Source: Isosphaeraceae bacterium (lineage in GTDB: Bacteria > Planctomycetota > Planctomycetia > Isosphaerales > Isosphaeraceae). Taken from it: DNA of 56,410 bases. Location of the stretch: positions 1 through 56,410 of the forward strand of contig JANXSX010000176.1 of NCBI GenBank assembly GCA_025356475.1, in the 5' to 3' direction. Below are positions 8,186 to 18,182 of the stretch, one piece after another (position 1 is the first letter of the stretch; each line of letters opens with the position of its first letter). The position numbers and the translations under genes were made by a program. The notes under the pieces were generated by a model. It was not told where the DNA came from and made no database searches. It saw only the letters and a list, made by a program, of their open reading frames with translations.

Positions 8186-10852
8186 TCAGTCGACTCTCAG
8201 GGCCACGCCTCGTTTGACCGGTGTCTCAAATTGTTCGACCACTTCGCCATGCCGTCCTTCAAGGCGAGTCTTGACGTACTGATACGCCTTCTCGACCGAA
8301 TCGGGCTGGATCAGGAGCAGGTGGCCCGGGGCGAGGTCATCGAGTGCGATGTCGATGGCTTTGAACTCGTTCAGGCTCTCGAAGACCTCACGAGCGCGAG
8401 TGGTCGTAGACATGCCTTCACGCAAGAGTTCGATGATCTGACCGACGGGTCGACCTCGCCGGAAGTTGTCTTCAAACAGAACCACGCGGTCGAACGAGTG
8501 ACCAAGAACCTCGCCAAGCCGCTTGATATCGACGTCACGGCGATCGCCGACCGCAGTGAAGACGGTCGAGAGCTTGTTGTGAGGGAACCTTACGAGCGAT
8601 TCGACCAAGGCGATCAACGCTGAGGGGTTGTGACCGTAGTCGAGAATTACGGTCGCACCGCCGCCATGGAGTACGTTGAACCGACCGGGGGTCTGACGAT
8701 CATCGTTATGAAAGCTGGCGAGACCGTTGCGAATCGAGTCGAGTGGGACCCCTAAGGCCCAGGCTGCGCTCGAGGCGGCCAGCGCGTTCTCGATTTGGAA
8801 CCCAACGCGACCGTTGTGTGTCAGCGGGACCATTGCCAAAGGAGCGAGCCGGATCTCGTCAGGGCCATCGGCAAGGATGATCGAGTCATCACGCACGAAC
8901 GCGACCTTGCCACCTTTCGAGCGATGTTCGGCCAGCACGAGGTTGGCCTCGCTCCTGGCGAAGAAAACCACTGAGCCGCGACAACTCTCGGCCATAATGG
9001 CGACAAAGGGGTCAGCCGCGTTCAGCACGGCGTGACCTGTCTTGGCCACAGTATCGACGATCGTCGATTTCACCGTTGCCAGCTTCTCGACCGTTTCAAC
9101 ATCGGAGAGGCCGAGGTGATCGCCCTCTCCGATATTGGTGACGACCGCCACGTCACAGAGGTCGAAGGCCAACCCTTCGCGGAGGATGCCACCCCGGGCC
9201 GTCTCAAGCACGGCGGCATCGACCGCCGGGTTCAGGAGGACGGAGCGAGCACTCGCCGGGCCGCTGCAATCGCCAGTGTCCACGAGTCGGCTGTTGACAA
9301 AGATCCCATCAGTGCAGGTCATGCCCACGGTTTTGCCGGTCGTGCCGATTAAGTGGGCGATGAGACGGGTCGTCGTGGTCTTGCCGTTCACACCTGTGAT
9401 TGCGACGATCGGTATCCGACCGTTCTCCCCGTTCGGGAAGAGGTGCTCGACGATCGCCTCAGCCACTGGCCGAGGCTGGCCGACCGATGGTTCCAAGTGC
9501 ATTCGAAGGCCAGGACCTGCGTTGACCTCGCAGACGATCCCCCCCTGTTCTTCCATGGGGCGACGGATGTCCTTGATAATGACATCAATCCCCGCAACGT
9601 CGAGGCCGATCACGCGAGCGGCGTCAATGGCCCGGGCGATGACGTCGGGGTGGACCTCGTCGGTGACGTCGGTGGCCGTGCCCCCGGTCGAAAGGTTCGC
9701 ATTTCGACGGATCAGCACCACTTGTCCGGTTGCCGGAATCGATTCGGGCTTGAACCCTTGATCGGCCAGGACGGTCAGGGCGATGGCGTCGAGCGTGATC
9801 TTGGTCAGGACACAGCCGTGATCATCACCCCGGCGAGGGTCGCGATTCACCTCGGTCACAAGCTCGCGGACGGTGTGAACACCATCTCCGACAACCTGGG
9901 CGGGGTCGCGTTTGGCGGCGGCAACGACCTTGTTGTTGACCACGAAGAGCCGGTAATCGTCGCCAGGGGCGAAGCTCTCGACCATGATGGAGGACGCGAC
10001 CTCAAGAGCATTGGCGTAGGCGGCTAGCACTGATTCCCGGGTCGTCAGGTTCGTGGTCACTCCACGCCCGTGATTGCCGTACTGAGGTTTGACAACGACC
10101 GCGCCGCCGATTTCCTGAGCGGCGGTCCAAGCATCCTCAGCGTCGGCAACTGCGCGTCCCCTGGGGACGGGAACCCCCACGGCGGAGAGCAAAGCCCTCG
10201 TCATCTCTTTGTCTTGGGCGAGCGCCTCGGCGATTGCCCCCGTCCGGCAGGTTTCGGTCGCCACGATCCGCCGCTGCTTTGAACCAAAGCCGAGCAGAAC
10301 GAGGCTATCTTTGTTCAAGCGACGGCTGGGGATGCCTCGCTTCTTGGCGGCTGCGACAATCGCCCCGGTACTTGGCCCCAAGCAAACTTTTTCTTTGAGT
10401 GCGCGAAGTTTGATAAGTTCCGCTTCGGTATCGAAGGGCTTGTCGTAAACGGCGGCGTCGAGCATCCTGCGAGCGACCTCGAGGCACTCACGCCCCAGGG
10501 TTTCATCTTCGTACTTGACGACGACTTTGTAGACCCCTTCCTCGGAGGTCTCGCGTGCTTTTCCGAACCCGACATCGGTCCCTGCGAGCGTTTGCAACTC
10601 CAGAGTCACGTGTTCCAGGATGTGCCCCTGGTACGTGCCGTCGCGGAGTCGCTCAAAGAAGCCGCCTCGGTAGCCGAGTCCGCAACGATGTTCGATCATC
10701 GTTGGCAACCAGGCCATGAGCCGGTCATTGAAGCCAGGGAGTTCGTTCGAGGGGGAATGTTTCAATGGCCCGAGATCGACCCAGGCCTCCAGCACTGGGA
10801 ATCTCGCCCAGACGTTGGGACCACGTAGGGCCAGCACCTTCCGGAATTCCAT
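8186..10852 (-). CDS. cphA: Cyanophycin synthetase
   Basis: 888 residues from the ATG at 10852, which has GGAGAG 7 nt upstream; the open frame extends further upstream but lacks homology there. The protein polymerises Asp backbone with Arg side chains into cyanophycin, an ATP-dependent nitrogen store. The N-terminal domain (LRGPNVWARFPVLEAWVDLG) is followed by an ATP-grasp domain (about 225-480; VVVKPQYGNHGRGVT and EVNAGPGLRMHLEPS). A Mur-ligase-like domain comes next (P-loop AITGVNGKTTTTRLIAHL; GEGDHLGLSD; ILDYGHNPSA). Length and order match CphA of cyanobacteria and other bacteria. No cyanophycinase is in the window. The nearby ABC exporter and DUF1854 genes belong to families linked to cyanophycin metabolism, which supports a working pathway. 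Highly confident. Confidence 0.96.
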   Translation of the reverse strand: MEFRKVLALRGPNVWARFPVLEAWVDLGPLKHSPSNELPGFNDRLMAWLPTMIEHRCGLGYRGGFFERLRDGTYQGHILEHVTLELQTLAGTDVGFGKARETSEEGVYKVVVKYEDETLGRECLEVARRMLDAAVYDKPFDTEAELIKLRALKEKVCLGPSTGAIVAAAKKRGIPSRRLNKDSLVLLGFGSKQRRIVATETCRTGAIAEALAQDKEMTRALLSAVGVPVPRGRAVADAEDAWTAAQEIGGAVVVKPQYGNHGRGVTTNLTTRESVLAAYANALEVASSIMVESFAPGDDYRLFVVNNKVVAAAKRDPAQVVGDGVHTVRELVTEVNRDPRRGDDHGCVLTKITLDAIALTVLADQGFKPESIPATGQVVLIRRNANLSTGGTATDVTDEVHPDVIARAIDAARVIGLDVAGIDVIIKDIRRPMEEQGGIVCEVNAGPGLRMHLEPSVGQPRPVAEAIVEHLFPNGENGRIPIVAITGVNGKTTTTRLIAHLIGTTGKTVGMTCTDGIFVNSRLVDTGDCSGPASARSVLLNPAVDAAVLETARGGILREGLAFDLCDVAVVTNIGEGDHLGLSDVETVEKLATVKSTIVDTVAKTGHAVLNAADPFVAIMAESCRGSVVFFARSEANLVLAEHRSKGGKVAFVRDDSIILADGPDEIRLAPLAMVPLTHNGRVGFQIENALAASSAAWALGVPLDSIRNGLASFHNDDRQTPGRFNVLHGGGATVILDYGHNPSALIALVESLVRFPHNKLSTVFTAVGDRRDVDIKRLGEVLGHSFDRVVLFEDNFRRGRPVGQIIELLREGMSTTTRAREVFESLNEFKAIDIALDDLAPGHLLLIQPDSVEKAYQYVKTRLEGRHGEVVEQFETPVKRGVALRVD

Positions 10853-11763
10853 TGCCCAACTCTCCGCCGCAGTTCGCGTGACTGTTCGTTCAGGGTTTGA
10901 AACCGACCAACACACCTGGAACCGACCCAGACAGACCACCTCAAGTCCAAACAATTCCCATCGCGGAGGACGTACGCCCTCGCCTTCCTGGTGCGAGCGA
11001 ATCAACCATGATGTGGGTCGTAGGGTTCGGGGTGGGGGCGAAACGGGTTGTCAAACCGGATCGCGCTGAGAATCCTCTGTGTACTCGCTCAGTATGAATG
11101 AGGCGACGCGTAAGGAACTGCTCATGCGCACTCATGGACAGTCCCAAGGTAACCTCTCGACTGGGGAGAACACGATTATTCGCCACGGCCCAGGTAAACT
11201 CAATACGGGCCTGAACTCGAATTCGTTGGGACCCATTATGGATTTTCCATTCCGACAATTTCAGTGATGAGTCAGGCCCTTCGGCCCGACTCAACCGACG
11301 ACTCGAAGAGTGAAAAGACAGCAAGGATGGACTCACGGAGTTCCGCGACCGAAGGATCGGAGGGCGACCGGACGGTCGGATCGCCATCGCAATCACTGCT
11401 GTGCACGATTTGCATTCTTCAGGTCGGCCAACGTAACCGATTTGCAGGCAAATGCTTACGCTCGGTAGACGTGATGGTTCTGATGATTCAATTGAGACTG
11501 CGTTCGCATTCTGGATCGTCGCCAGTGTTGCCACTTAGTCAGCCGTTAAATATCGGTTGGTAGGGTATGACGGCATCACCCCCTCCTGCCCGACCCTTGA
11601 GGATGCTAGCGGCCATCACGCGCACGTGTTGGGTCCGCTGATCACCGAGTCCTCTCCGAGCAGCGACCCCGGGGAGTGATTTAAGAGGAGTCGCTTGCAA
11701 CTCGGACTGCCGTCTGCTCCAGCTTTACCTGGACTCACGTTCGGGACGCTTGATTCCTGCGGC
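10853..11763. other. Gene-free stretch upstream of cphA
   Basis: No credible coding region was found in these 911 bases. The longest open frame (minus, 10941-11534) has a biased Ser/Arg composition and no ribosome-binding site, and resembles no family. The part nearest 10853 must hold the cphA promoter; no clear -35/-10 or sigma-54 motif could be picked out by eye. Confidence 0.5.
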
Positions 11764-13629
11764 TCAAGGTTTGGGAGGTTGCTCTACAAGTGGTCCCGGC
11801 AAGCTGAAGTCCACGACAACGTCCTTGACTTTGCCCCTTAGTTCAACCTTGACTACGACCGCTCCTTGCCAGGGCTCGGCCAACTTGGCGAAGTCTTCCC
11901 TCTTGGCCTCTTGGATGATGTGCGGATCCTGATAGTCGTCGTGACCGGCCTTGAGACCGTATTTACCGGGCGGGAGGCCATCGAGTCGGAATGTCCGGTC
12001 GGGCTTCACGCGAACCTCACGCAAGACAACTCCGTCCGAAAACGCGACAACCCACACGTTTCCCGCAAGTCCATAAGGGATGTTGGTTACTTTCCCTTCA
12101 ATGCTTCCCGATTCGGTCAGGGCGAGCGGAATCGAACGATTCATTTCCCCCTTCATAAGCTTGGTCGGTCCCACGACTGTGGTGCGGTTGTCCAAGTCCT
12201 CAACGACAAAAAACCATGAGACGGGTTCGAGTAAGTTGAACTCGTAGCTGCCATCGGTTCTGGTCATTGTTGCCGCGAACTCAAACCCGCTCGGCTCTAC
12301 GGTGCGTCCACGATGAACTGTCACGTTGACGCGATCCATCTCACGGCGCTTCCGCCAGGCACCGATCCGCTGGCCTGCGATTGGCACGCCGTCACGTGTG
12401 ACTTTTCCAGTCACATTGACGCGTTCCGTGTTTGGCTTTCCGACCTTGGATTGACTCAGTTTAATGACGATTCCGTCGATATTTTGCTCTGCGGCGATCG
12501 GTTCCATGAACAGTTCGCCATCAATGTAGCCCTCGGCTGAGATCGCAATGTGGTAGGTGTCTGCTTCGCCTTCGTACATGATGCCGAACCTCCCGGGCTC
12601 GGTCTGCTCAAAGTCGCTCAGTCACCCCTGGAGGACAGTTGCACCGTCCAATCCCTTGCGCACCTGGCAAAGTTGGGCGTGGGCGATATCGATCAATTCT
12701 CCGGTTTCAGCGTCAACAACCTTGCCCTTGATCTGAAAGGCCTGCTGAATCGGCAACTTGAGGTTGAGGCGATCCCCTTCGATCGGGAGCGGCTGGGGTG
12801 CAAAGTGCGACTTGGAGTTGAGAGTGATCGTTTTCGCGTCTCCGCCCAGCCCCTTGAGCTGGAATCGGCCCTCAGTATCGGTCGTGACGGCGTTCGCGTA
12901 GCCGTAATCGGCAAAGACCGAGACTTCCGGCACCCCCTTACCGCTCTTCTTGTCCACAACAATACCGGCGGTCGCAACCTCGGGTTCGAGCGTGAGATCA
13001 CCAAGTTCGACCCGACCAAGTCGTGCATCGACGTGTTTCCTTGTGGTCGTGGAAGCTCGACCCGAGGCTTTGAGTTGGATCGTCACCGATCCTGCCGGAA
13101 GGGGCGGAGTTGCGAAGACTCCATCAGCTCCAGTGGTCAGCTTCCAATCTGGCCCGTTGGTGTCGATCGTGTGACCGAGGATGTACCGATGGCTCTCGAT
13201 TGTGATCGAGGCACCCGTGAGGGGCTTACCGTTCTGATCAACGGCTCGTCCGGTGATTTCAGTACCTGCCCCGAGGGTCAAGTCGCCGATATCATGAGTC
13301 TTGCCTGGGAAAATCGCAACCTGATCGATTCGGTCCCGAGCCAGTTCCGACGTCTCCGCCCAAACTGTCAGTCGATTGGGGTAGGTAAGAGTCGGGGTCT
13401 TCTTGAACACCGCGATCGGCCCGAGTTGGAATCGGCCCTGTTCGTCGCTTTCAGTCTTCAGGAGAACATCCTGCCGATCCTGACACCAGACCGCTGCCCT
13501 GGGGATCGGTTTTCCGTCGATCGTCACAACTCGTCCCGAGATTGAACCTGTGATCAGAGGATCGTCGGCGCGGGAGTGGCCTAGCCACCCCGTCATTAAC
13601 AGCGAAAAGACGATGATTCGAGTTCGCAT
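11764..13629 (-). pseudogene. Secreted carboxypeptidase-regulatory-like repeat protein interrupted by an in-frame TGA
   Basis: Two open frames lie in the same reading frame and are separated only by a TGA at 12622-12624. The upstream part starts at the ATG at 13629 (AAGGAGA 6-7 nt upstream) with a signal peptide MRTRIIVFSLLMTGWLGHSRA. It contains repeated carboxypeptidase-regulatory-like beta-sandwich units (ITGSISGRVVTIDGKPIPRA; EITGRAVDQNGKPLTGASI; IKGKVVDAETGELIDIAHAQ). After the TGA the protein sequence continues without a break (LSDFEQTEPGRFGIMYEGEA) and goes on with two more such units (VNVTGKVTRDGVPIAGQRI; SIEGKVTNIPYGLAGNV) to a stop at 11764. The whole would be about 621 residues, a secreted protein of unknown function common in planctomycetes. 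A nonsense mutation, a sequencing error or stop readthrough are all possible. Confidence 0.8.
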
Positions 13630-13925
13630 TCTTAGTCTCCTTGAAGCTTGGCGTCCATGTTGCCTCGTCCGAGAGAGTCGCATTATCATTGAATCAAAGC
13701 AAGCTCTACGGTGCCAGGGCAAGTTCGACGTTTGTCCGAGCCTAGGATGGCACTTTTCCGGAGCCTGAAATTCTTACCCCAACGTCAAGGCCTCACAAGT
13801 CGGTTTGGCCCTTCGCGAGTGCCCGTCTCGAATTCCGAACTGCCCGACTTTTGGGAACGGCTCGGATTCGTTCTTAGTTGTCTTGACCTGATCGCTTAGA
13901 ATGGTGGACTCACCCCCGTGATCCG

Positions 13926-16190
13926 TTGACTTCGAATAAACCACGAGGCGATCCAACGTTGAGTACGACCCCCGACCAACGACCTTCGGCACCTCTGCCC
14001 GAGAGCGGGCGCGAACGTGTCGCTCCCCATCTTGCAAACGGCGAGGTCGTCCTCGCGTGGTGTGCGGTCGATCTTGACGAGCAACTCCAGTTTAATGAGG
14101 GCCTGATGGTCCTGACCGACCGTCGCCTGTTAGACCCAGGGACTGAGGGACGAGGGTGGCGCGAGTGGTCAGTCAACCCGAGCTTAAAGCTAACGACGAC
14201 AGATCGTTCTGGGCTCGGGATGATGGCCCTCACCGATGCTGACGGTCGGCTCGCGCATTGGCGATACACGATCGGTCGCTCCTCCGCAGTCCGTCGGCTG
14301 GCGTTCCGCTTTGATTCGGTCGCTAAGTCAATCGCGATTCCCGTCGACGTCACCCCGACGTGCCCCTCGTGTGGGGCGGAACTTGCCGCTGCTGGCGACC
14401 TTTGTGAAGCCTGCGCTCCTGCACTTTTAGGGACAGTGTCGACCTTATTCCGGCTTCTGAACTTCGCCCGACCCCGCTTCAAAGTCATCCTGTTGGGCTT
14501 CATTCTCAGCATTGCTAGCAGTGCGGCAACTCTTGTGCCCACAGGGGTGACGATCTCGCTGATCGAGAATGTCTTGATTCCCTTCCGAGCTGGTCTGCCG
14601 ACCGATTGGGGTTTGGTCCCATGGTATCTCGGCGCGGCTTTGGCCTCCTCGATCCTTGCTTGGCTCCTCTCCTGGGCATGCACCTTCGTCCTCTCCTGGG
14701 TCAGCGAGCGAATCAGTGCGGATCTTCGCAACAAAACTTACAAGCATCTTCAGACGTTGTCGCTCGAATATTTCGGTGGCAAGCGAACTGGTGACCTGAT
14801 GTCACGGATCGGTAGCGACACCGACCGGATATGCAACTTCCTTTCCGTGAACTTGCTCGATTTCGGCAACAATGTCATTCTGTTTTTTCTGACCGTCGCC
14901 TACATGATTTCATGGGACCCCATGCTCACCTTGGTGACATTGGCTCCGTTCCCAATGATTGCCTGGCTCGTTCAAGTGGTTCGCGTCCGCTTACGGAATG
15001 GCTTCAATCGGGGCTATCGCGCCTGGGGAGAGATGACGAGTGTCCTCGCGGACACGATCCCCGGCATTCGCGTCGTCAAAGCCTTCGCACAAGAGCAACG
15101 TGAGACCGATCGATTTCAGCACGCGAACGATCATGTCGTCGCCATGAACGACCGGGTGAACCGAGTCTGGTCGTTCTTCGGGCCGATGGCAACTCTTCTG
15201 ACCGAACTCGGCCTCCTGACCGTTTGGGGGTTTGGCACTTGGGGCGTTGCCCACGGCCAAGTAAAGGTCGGTGTCATGATCGGCTTCGCAACCTACATGA
15301 CCGGCTTTTATGCTCGGCTCGAATCGATGAGTCGGATGGTCCAGGCCACGCAACGTGCAGCGTCCGCCTCCCAGCGTGTCTTTGAGATCCTCGACCGGGC
15401 TCCCAGCGTCGCCGAGCCGACGAAGCCCGTCCACCCGATTGGGCTCAAGGGAGGGATCGAACTCCGTAATGTTGGATTCCGCCACGGTAACCGCCAGATC
15501 CTGAGTGGGTTGAACCTGATCGTCAAGCCGGGCGAGATGATTGGTGTTGTCGGACCGAGCGGGGCCGGCAAGAGCACACTTGTCAATCTTGTCTGTCGAT
15601 TCTATGACGTCAGCGACGGCGCGATTCTTGTTGACGGGACCGACATCCGCTCGTTCCCAATCAGTGAATATCGCCGCAACATCGGCATCGTGCTTCAGGA
15701 GCCGTTCCTGTTCTATGGGACGATCGCCGAGAATATCGCTTACGGTCGCCCTGACGCCAGTCGAAGCGAGATCGTAACAGCCGCTCGTGCCGCTCGTGCT
15801 CATGAGTTCATCCTCAAGCTGGCCGATGGCTACGACACCATGGTCGCCGAGCGGGGTCAGTCGCTTTCAGGGGGCGAGCGCCAGCGAATCTCGATCGCGC
15901 GAGCACTTTTGATTGATCCCAAGATCCTGATTCTCGACGAAGCGACCTCCGCCGTGGACACCGAGACGGAACGCGAGATCCAAGAGGCGCTCGATAACCT
16001 CGTTCGAGGACGGACCACAATTGCGATCGCCCACCGACTCAGCACCTTGCGCAAGGCAGATCGAATCGTCGTTCTCGAACGGGGTAAGATTGTGGAAGTT
16101 GGCGATCATCTCGACCTCTTGAGTCGCAACGGAGTTTACACCCGTCTCCACCAAGCTCAACTGGAACTCGCCAACGGAGGGACGGCCTGA
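13926..16190 (+). CDS. Cyanophycin-metabolism-associated ABC exporter with N-terminal PH-like and zinc-ribbon regions
   Basis: A 754-residue half-transporter. Residues about 30-135 form a beta-rich domain (GEVVLAWCAVDLDEQ, LMVLTDRRLL) resembling bacterial PH/GRAM folds. A zinc-ribbon pair CPSCGAEL...LCEAC follows (about 140-160). Then come a six-helix ABC exporter membrane domain (about 180-460) and an ATPase domain with Walker A GPSGAGKSTL, signature LSGGERQRISIARALL, Walker B ILILDEATS and the switch His in AIAHRLSTL. It ends in a TGATG overlap with the DUF1854 gene, so the two are co-translated. This ABC plus DUF1854 pair is known as cyanophycin-metabolism-associated, and cphA lies 3 kb away on the other strand. 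The substrate is unknown. The start is uncertain: TTG at 13926 is the longest option, and a later TTG is also possible. Confidence 0.88.
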   Translation: MTSNKPRGDPTLSTTPDQRPSAPLPESGRERVAPHLANGEVVLAWCAVDLDEQLQFNEGLMVLTDRRLLDPGTEGRGWREWSVNPSLKLTTTDRSGLGMMALTDADGRLAHWRYTIGRSSAVRRLAFRFDSVAKSIAIPVDVTPTCPSCGAELAAAGDLCEACAPALLGTVSTLFRLLNFARPRFKVILLGFILSIASSAATLVPTGVTISLIENVLIPFRAGLPTDWGLVPWYLGAALASSILAWLLSWACTFVLSWVSERISADLRNKTYKHLQTLSLEYFGGKRTGDLMSRIGSDTDRICNFLSVNLLDFGNNVILFFLTVAYMISWDPMLTLVTLAPFPMIAWLVQVVRVRLRNGFNRGYRAWGEMTSVLADTIPGIRVVKAFAQEQRETDRFQHANDHVVAMNDRVNRVWSFFGPMATLLTELGLLTVWGFGTWGVAHGQVKVGVMIGFATYMTGFYARLESMSRMVQATQRAASASQRVFEILDRAPSVAEPTKPVHPIGLKGGIELRNVGFRHGNRQILSGLNLIVKPGEMIGVVGPSGAGKSTLVNLVCRFYDVSDGAILVDGTDIRSFPISEYRRNIGIVLQEPFLFYGTIAENIAYGRPDASRSEIVTAARAARAHEFILKLADGYDTMVAERGQSLSGGERQRISIARALLIDPKILILDEATSAVDTETEREIQEALDNLVRGRTTIAIAHRLSTLRKADRIVVLERGKIVEVGDHLDLLSRNGVYTRLHQAQLELANGGTA

Positions 16191-16693
16191 TGATCGACAT
16201 CCACGAGATGGACGCGCCTCTTCCCGACGAACGTGTGTTCGCCCTCACCCATGACAGTTTCGGTCGATTGGTCTTGATCGATGCGGACGGGGTTCGCCAC
16301 ACCGGTGTCGAACCCATCCGAGGTTTTCCGCTAACTGAACCTAGTCGATTCATCTCGATTGTCAGCTCGCTCGGCAGTGAGGTCGCGTTTATCGAGGACC
16401 TGAACCAACTCGTTAGCGAGACGCGCCAGATCCTTGAGCAAGAACTCCGACTTCGCGAGTTCATCCCCGTGATCCAGAAGATCATGGCGATCTCCGGCGA
16501 TGGATCTGCGGGGGATTGGGATGTCCTGACTGATCACGGCAAGACGCGATTCAGCCTCGAAGATGAGGAGGATATTCGCAAGATGGGTCCCTACAATGTC
16601 TTGATCACCGACATCACCGGCGTTCGTTACCTGATCGCCGATACTCGGGCTCTTGACACCCCGAGCCGAAGGCTGCTTGAAAAGTATCTATAA
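16190..16693 (+). CDS. DUF1854 family protein, cyanophycin-metabolism associated
   Basis: 167 residues, ATG overlapping the ABC exporter stop (TGATG). The sequence fits DUF1854 over its full length: FALTHDSFGRLVLIDADGVR, then RGFPLTEPSRFISIV, ELRLREFIPVIQKIM, and the conserved end FSLEDEEDIRKM ... YLIADTRALDTPSRRLLEKYL. There is no signal peptide or membrane segment, so the protein is cytoplasmic and may act as a partner of the exporter's soluble domains. The biochemical role of DUF1854 is not established. Its fixed pairing with the ABC gene and the presence of cphA nearby are the only functional clues. Confidence 0.9.
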   Translation: MIDIHEMDAPLPDERVFALTHDSFGRLVLIDADGVRHTGVEPIRGFPLTEPSRFISIVSSLGSEVAFIEDLNQLVSETRQILEQELRLREFIPVIQKIMAISGDGSAGDWDVLTDHGKTRFSLEDEEDIRKMGPYNVLITDITGVRYLIADTRALDTPSRRLLEKYL

Positions 16694-17369
16694 GAGAATT
16701 ACCTTGCCGTTCATGTGACACAGCGATGTCGCTCGCGGTACGATGGGTTAGACTCTGGAGAGAGTTCTGACCCAATCGTCGTGAGAGTTTCCGACCGATG
16801 CTTAACAACTGGGTCAATATGCCTCGGGCAACTCACCCCTCGCCTTCTTTGCAAACCGCTGTTCGCGACACCATCCGGTCGGGTGTTACCTTTCGGTGGT
16901 TTCTTGCGGGAGAGATCGGGAAGATCTTCAGGGAATCGGACCCACTCCTGGTAAGTTGACCGACCTGCTGCGGCTAAAGCAAAAGTCTCAGACAGGGAAA
17001 AGAAGTCGGTCTAGATTTACCGCTTGTGAAAATGGGCAGCATAGAATATCCCTGAGCCAACCAGAGACAGCACTCCGACCACAAAAAGTTCTAACCGTGT
17101 CCTGTCGCCCCGAGTTGATTTCGAAATCCTTGCAAATTGGCCTGATTACAGAGAATCTGAGGTTCAAACGTCTCGGCTCAAAGTTGGCAATCGCAGTCTG
17201 TCTTTCCATAAACCTTGTTTCTATAGGCATTTATGAGGTTCAAATCCCGTCGCTACTTTTCCCCTGCTAACATGGTTTATGGTCCGTCACAAGGAATTCC
17301 GACTGCCGTCTTGCTCCATCGAACCTTTTGGACGTACTACTTGTCGAAACTGCAGTGGGGGAATAGCCG
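16694..17369. other. Gene-free stretch containing one copy of a dispersed repeat
   Basis: No gene is supported in these 676 bases. The stretch holds the left copy of a 45-bp repeat (17070-17114). Short open frames on both strands lack ribosome-binding sites and family resemblance. The sequence just before 17370 must carry the promoter and the G-rich ribosome-binding region (GGGG, 8-9 nt before the ATG) of the downstream gene. Confidence 0.45.
17070..17114 (+). repeat. Left copy of 45-bp direct repeat flanking the HEPN-type gene
   Basis: Matches 18395-18439 at 41 of 45 positions in the same orientation. The core AGTTCTAAC followed by GTGTCCTGTCGCCCCGAG is identical except for one base between the two blocks. 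On the minus strand both copies encode the peptide SGRQDTVRTF within short open frames. Weaker similarity continues for about 35 bp beyond the 45-bp block towards lower coordinates (GGGCA...ATCCC). Confidence 0.85.
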
Positions 17370-18182
17370 ATGGCGAAGATCGAGTGCTTCAGTCCGAACA
17401 ATATCGAGCAGATCGCACGTATCCTTCAGGGCTGCATGTCGCATGCGGAATTAAATATGTATTTTGAGTCCAATAATCTGGACAGCATGTGTGGCCAAAG
17501 CAGCTCCGCCAAGTGGTCTCGCATCAACGCCACGTTCTTGAACGAACAGAACAAGCATCAGTGTAGTAATCACCTCTGCAAATTCATCCACCATTTGCTT
17601 GAGCCAGTCCGGTTCTGCGGACGCCCCGATGACTTTCGGGATCTCAGAGACCAACTGAACGAGGTTCTGGCCTACAACGGGATGCAGGTGGGCGAAGATG
17701 GCAAACTCAGACCTGTGAAGGCTGCAAAAACCCAATCAGACGCGATGGAACGAGTCGGCAGGCTAAAGGCCGCCTTGCAGCATCGAGGTGTACATGCCGA
17801 CGTGCTTAAGTTCTGCCGGGAGGAGCTTATCCAGCAAAACTACTTCCATGCCGTTTTGGAAGCGACCAAGAGCGTGGCGGACAAGATCCGTAGTAGGACG
17901 GGACTGACTGGCGACGGGTACGAGATCGTCGATCAAGCATTCAACGTTAAGACGCCCATGCTTGCGATCAACAGTCTCCGTACGGATACCGAGCGAAGCG
18001 AGCATACTGGCTTCGCGACTCTTCTGAAGGGTACGTTCGGCACGTTTCGCAACCCGCACGCCCACGCGCCTAAGATTTCCTGGCCTATCAGCGAGGAAGA
18101 CGCTTTGGACTTGCTGACTCTGGTCTCCTACCTGCATCGCAGGCTAGACAAGGCGGTTCTCGTCCCTCGCCTAACGTCGTGA
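17370..18182 (+). CDS. Ymh/TIGR02391-family HEPN-type protein, probable defence or abortive-infection factor
   Basis: 270 residues from an ATG preceded by GGGG at 8-9 nt. The C-terminal half (about 120-265) matches the Hypoth_Ymh (TIGR02391) family: HADVLKFCREELIQQNYFHA, a helical core around AVLEATKSVADKIR, and the conserved GTFGTFRNPHAHAPK near residue 225. The R-N-x-x-x-H there is the HEPN RNase-type motif. The N-terminal 100 residues are a separate helical region with several Cys and His residues (MSHAELNMYF, CSNHLCKFIHHLL). Family members are often found in defence islands and phage-linked regions. No partner antitoxin or methyltransferase gene is visible, so this is a lone gene. It lies between two direct repeats, suggesting arrival as a cassette. 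RNase activity is inferred, not shown. Confidence 0.8.
   Translation: MAKIECFSPNNIEQIARILQGCMSHAELNMYFESNNLDSMCGQSSSAKWSRINATFLNEQNKHQCSNHLCKFIHHLLEPVRFCGRPDDFRDLRDQLNEVLAYNGMQVGEDGKLRPVKAAKTQSDAMERVGRLKAALQHRGVHADVLKFCREELIQQNYFHAVLEATKSVADKIRSRTGLTGDGYEIVDQAFNVKTPMLAINSLRTDTERSEHTGFATLLKGTFGTFRNPHAHAPKISWPISEEDALDLLTLVSYLHRRLDKAVLVPRLTS

Noticed and set aside
8171-10027. Several plus-strand open frames across cphA (for example 8171-8623 and 9353-10027)
   Set aside because: All are complementary-strand shadows of the cyanophycin synthetase gene.
10941-11534. 197-codon minus-strand open frame upstream of cphA
   Set aside because: Ser/Arg-rich composition, no ribosome-binding site, no recognisable motif; probably random in GC-rich DNA.
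11764-12579. Separate gene beginning with MYEGEADTYHI
   Set aside because: It is in the same frame as the upstream signal-peptide gene, lacks its own export signal and ribosome-binding site, and homology continues across the single TGA.
12622-12624. TGA as a selenocysteine codon
   Set aside because: Carboxypeptidase-regulatory-like domains are not selenoproteins and no SECIS-like hairpin is evident after the codon.
15235-15256. TGGCAC...TTGC resembling a sigma-54 promoter
   Set aside because: Wrong spacing and located inside the ABC exporter coding sequence.
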